5,538 nt of DNA, taken from assembly GCA_004555735.1 (NCBI GenBank), contig SFHH01000137.1, positions 1-5,538 on the forward strand. Direction: 5' to 3'. The first letter of the stretch is position 1; every line of letters begins with the position of its first letter. A program made the position numbers and the translations under genes. The DNA comes from Acidaminococcus fermentans (GTDB taxonomy: Bacteria; Bacillota_C; Negativicutes; Acidaminococcales; Acidaminococcaceae). The notes beneath the pieces were generated by a model. The model saw nothing but the letters and a program-made list of their open reading frames with translations, was not told where the DNA came from and made no database searches. Positions 4,454 through 5,538 of this stretch are shown in pieces.

Positions 4454-5538
4454 ATGACCGATACCTCTGTTGCCTACAAGTGTCCCAACTGCGGCGGGCC
4501 CCTGGAATTCCAGCCAGGGGCAAGCCAGGTGGTCTGTCCCTACTGCGATACCAAACTGGACGTGGCCCAGATGGAAGCCCTCTTTGCCCGGCAGCAGGAA
4601 CGGGCGGCAGCCGCCCAGGAAGCAAAGGAAGAACGCTGGAATACGGAGATGGCCGGCAAGGAATGGAGCACGGAAGAAGCTTCCGTCCTGAAAGCCTTTA
4701 CCTGTTCCGCCTGCGGTGCGGAAATCGTCTGTGACGAAAACACTCTGGCCACGGAATGCTGCTACTGCGGGAATCCCACCATGATGCCCAACCGTTTCAG
4801 CGGCATGCTGAAGCCGGATTACGTGATCCCCTTTACCAAGACCAAGGACGATGCGGTGGCGGCCCTGAAGGAATTCTACAAGGGCAAGCGCCTGCTGCCG
4901 GCGGCCTTTACGGCCAACAACCGGGTCCAGGACATCCAGCCCATGTACGTGCCCTTCTGGCTCTTCGATTCCAAAATCCATGCCAGTGCCGACTTCCAGG
5001 GGGAAGACGACAATGTAATGGAAACCAGCGATGAGATCATTACGGAAACCCGGGTGTTCCAGTGCATCCGCAGTGGCCGGATGAGTTTCCACAAGATTCC
5101 GGTGGACGGGTCCAGCAAAATGGACGATACCTATATGGAAAGCATCGAACCTTTCGATTATTCTAAGATGGTGCCCTTCAGCCCGGCTTATCTCACCGGT
5201 TTCCTGGCGGACAAATACGATGTGGATGCGGAAGCTTCCGTGCCCCGGGCTGATGAACGGGTGGAACGGTCCGCCGTAGGGGTGCTGGAAGAAACCGTCA
5301 AGGCCAGGGGCTATGACCGGACCATCCTCAAGGACAGCGTGGTCCGGAAGGATGAAGACCAGGTGGCCTATGCCCTGGCTCCGGTGTGGATCCTGACCAC
5401 CCGGTATCAGGACAAACCCTACACCTTTATGATGAACGGACAGACCGGGAAGATGGTGGGGACACTGCCCTATGACAACCAGAAATCCCTGATGGTCATG
5501 GGGGCTGTGGCGGCCATCCTCACACCGGCCCTGTATTT
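4454..5538 (+). CDS. YdjG-like protein with two N-terminal zinc ribbons and C-terminal membrane segment (3' end outside window)
   Basis: The frame is open from the ATG at 4454 to the right edge (361 full codons), so the gene is cut there. Ribbon one has C10/C13 and C28/C31 (CPNCGGPLEF, VVCPYC). A charged Ala/Gln/Glu-rich helix, possibly a short coiled coil (about 38-70), leads to ribbon two with C84/C87 and C102/C105 (CSACG, CCYCG). The next part, with YVIPFTKTKDDAVAALKEFY, KGKRLLPAAF and IQPMYVPFWLFD, is typical of TFIIB-type zinc-ribbon proteins of the B. subtilis YdjG group, as is EPFDYSKMVPFSPAYLTGF. The final visible residues (L346-Y361) are hydrophobic and look like the start of a transmembrane helix. 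The role is inferred: a membrane-anchored partner of the SPFH protein, from the 18-nt gene spacing and the B. subtilis ydjFGHI precedent. 'TFIIB-type' refers to ribbon shape only; there is no sign of a role in transcription initiation. Confidence 0.88.
   Translation, partial: MTDTSVAYKCPNCGGPLEFQPGASQVVCPYCDTKLDVAQMEALFARQQERAAAAQEAKEERWNTEMAGKEWSTEEASVLKAFTCSACGAEIVCDENTLATECCYCGNPTMMPNRFSGMLKPDYVIPFTKTKDDAVAALKEFYKGKRLLPAAFTANNRVQDIQPMYVPFWLFDSKIHASADFQGEDDNVMETSDEIITETRVFQCIRSGRMSFHKIPVDGSSKMDDTYMESIEPFDYSKMVPFSPAYLTGFLADKYDVDAEASVPRADERVERSAVGVLEETVKARGYDRTILKDSVVRKDEDQVAYALAPVWILTTRYQDKPYTFMMNGQTGKMVGTLPYDNQKSLMVMGAVAAILTPALY

Noticed and set aside
2948..5092. Minus-strand open frame of 714 codons
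   Set aside because: It is the exact codon-by-codon reverse of two well-supported plus-strand genes. Its product is rich in Gly, His, Phe and Pro without domain order, and it has no ribosome binding site of note.

Overview
The window looks like a piece of a diderm Firmicutes chromosome, most likely a Negativicutes gut bacterium such as an Acidaminococcus relative. This rests on GC-rich codon use (many CGG, CTG and GGG codons, almost no TTA/CTA/TCA), Bacillota-style Shine-Dalgarno sequences (AAAGGAG, AGGAGGTGA), Rho-independent terminators, and short heptamer repeats in the spacers. The genus is a guess. All recognisable genes are on the + strand.

Layout. (1) Positions 2-1552 hold the 3' part of a secreted bifunctional metallophosphatase/5'-nucleotidase of the UshA family. 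The window begins inside its signal peptide. (2) Positions 1553-1775 are a dense regulatory spacer with two tandem intrinsic terminators, a CTAGTGA heptamer repeat between them, then a 16-bp palindrome, a probable -10 box and a strong ribosome binding site. (3) Positions 1776-2807 encode a lipoprotein of unknown function with a glycine-rich tether and a possible beta-propeller-like body. (4) Positions 2808-2992 are a spacer with a second heptamer tract and a hairpin but no clear terminator or promoter. (5) Positions 2993-4435 encode an SPFH-domain protein of the YdjI / 'virion core protein-like' type, carrying an unusually elaborate C-terminal array of four zinc ribbons. (6) From 4454 to the right edge runs an open, 3'-truncated gene for a YdjG-like protein with two zinc ribbons and the start of a C-terminal membrane segment.

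How they work together. The nucleotidase is insulated from the rest by two terminators and probably does phosphate or nucleoside scavenging outside the cytoplasmic membrane. The lipoprotein gene appears to start a new transcription unit. The SPFH and YdjG-like genes are 18 nt apart with a perfect ribosome binding site between them and form a clear two-gene unit. In Bacillus subtilis the relatives YdjI and YdjG are encoded with a PspA paralogue (YdjF) and help attach it to the membrane, so this pair is a candidate membrane-stress or membrane-domain scaffold. No PspA gene is visible here; it could lie downstream of the window or be absent. The most interesting feature is the four-ribbon tail of the SPFH protein paired with a second zinc-ribbon protein.
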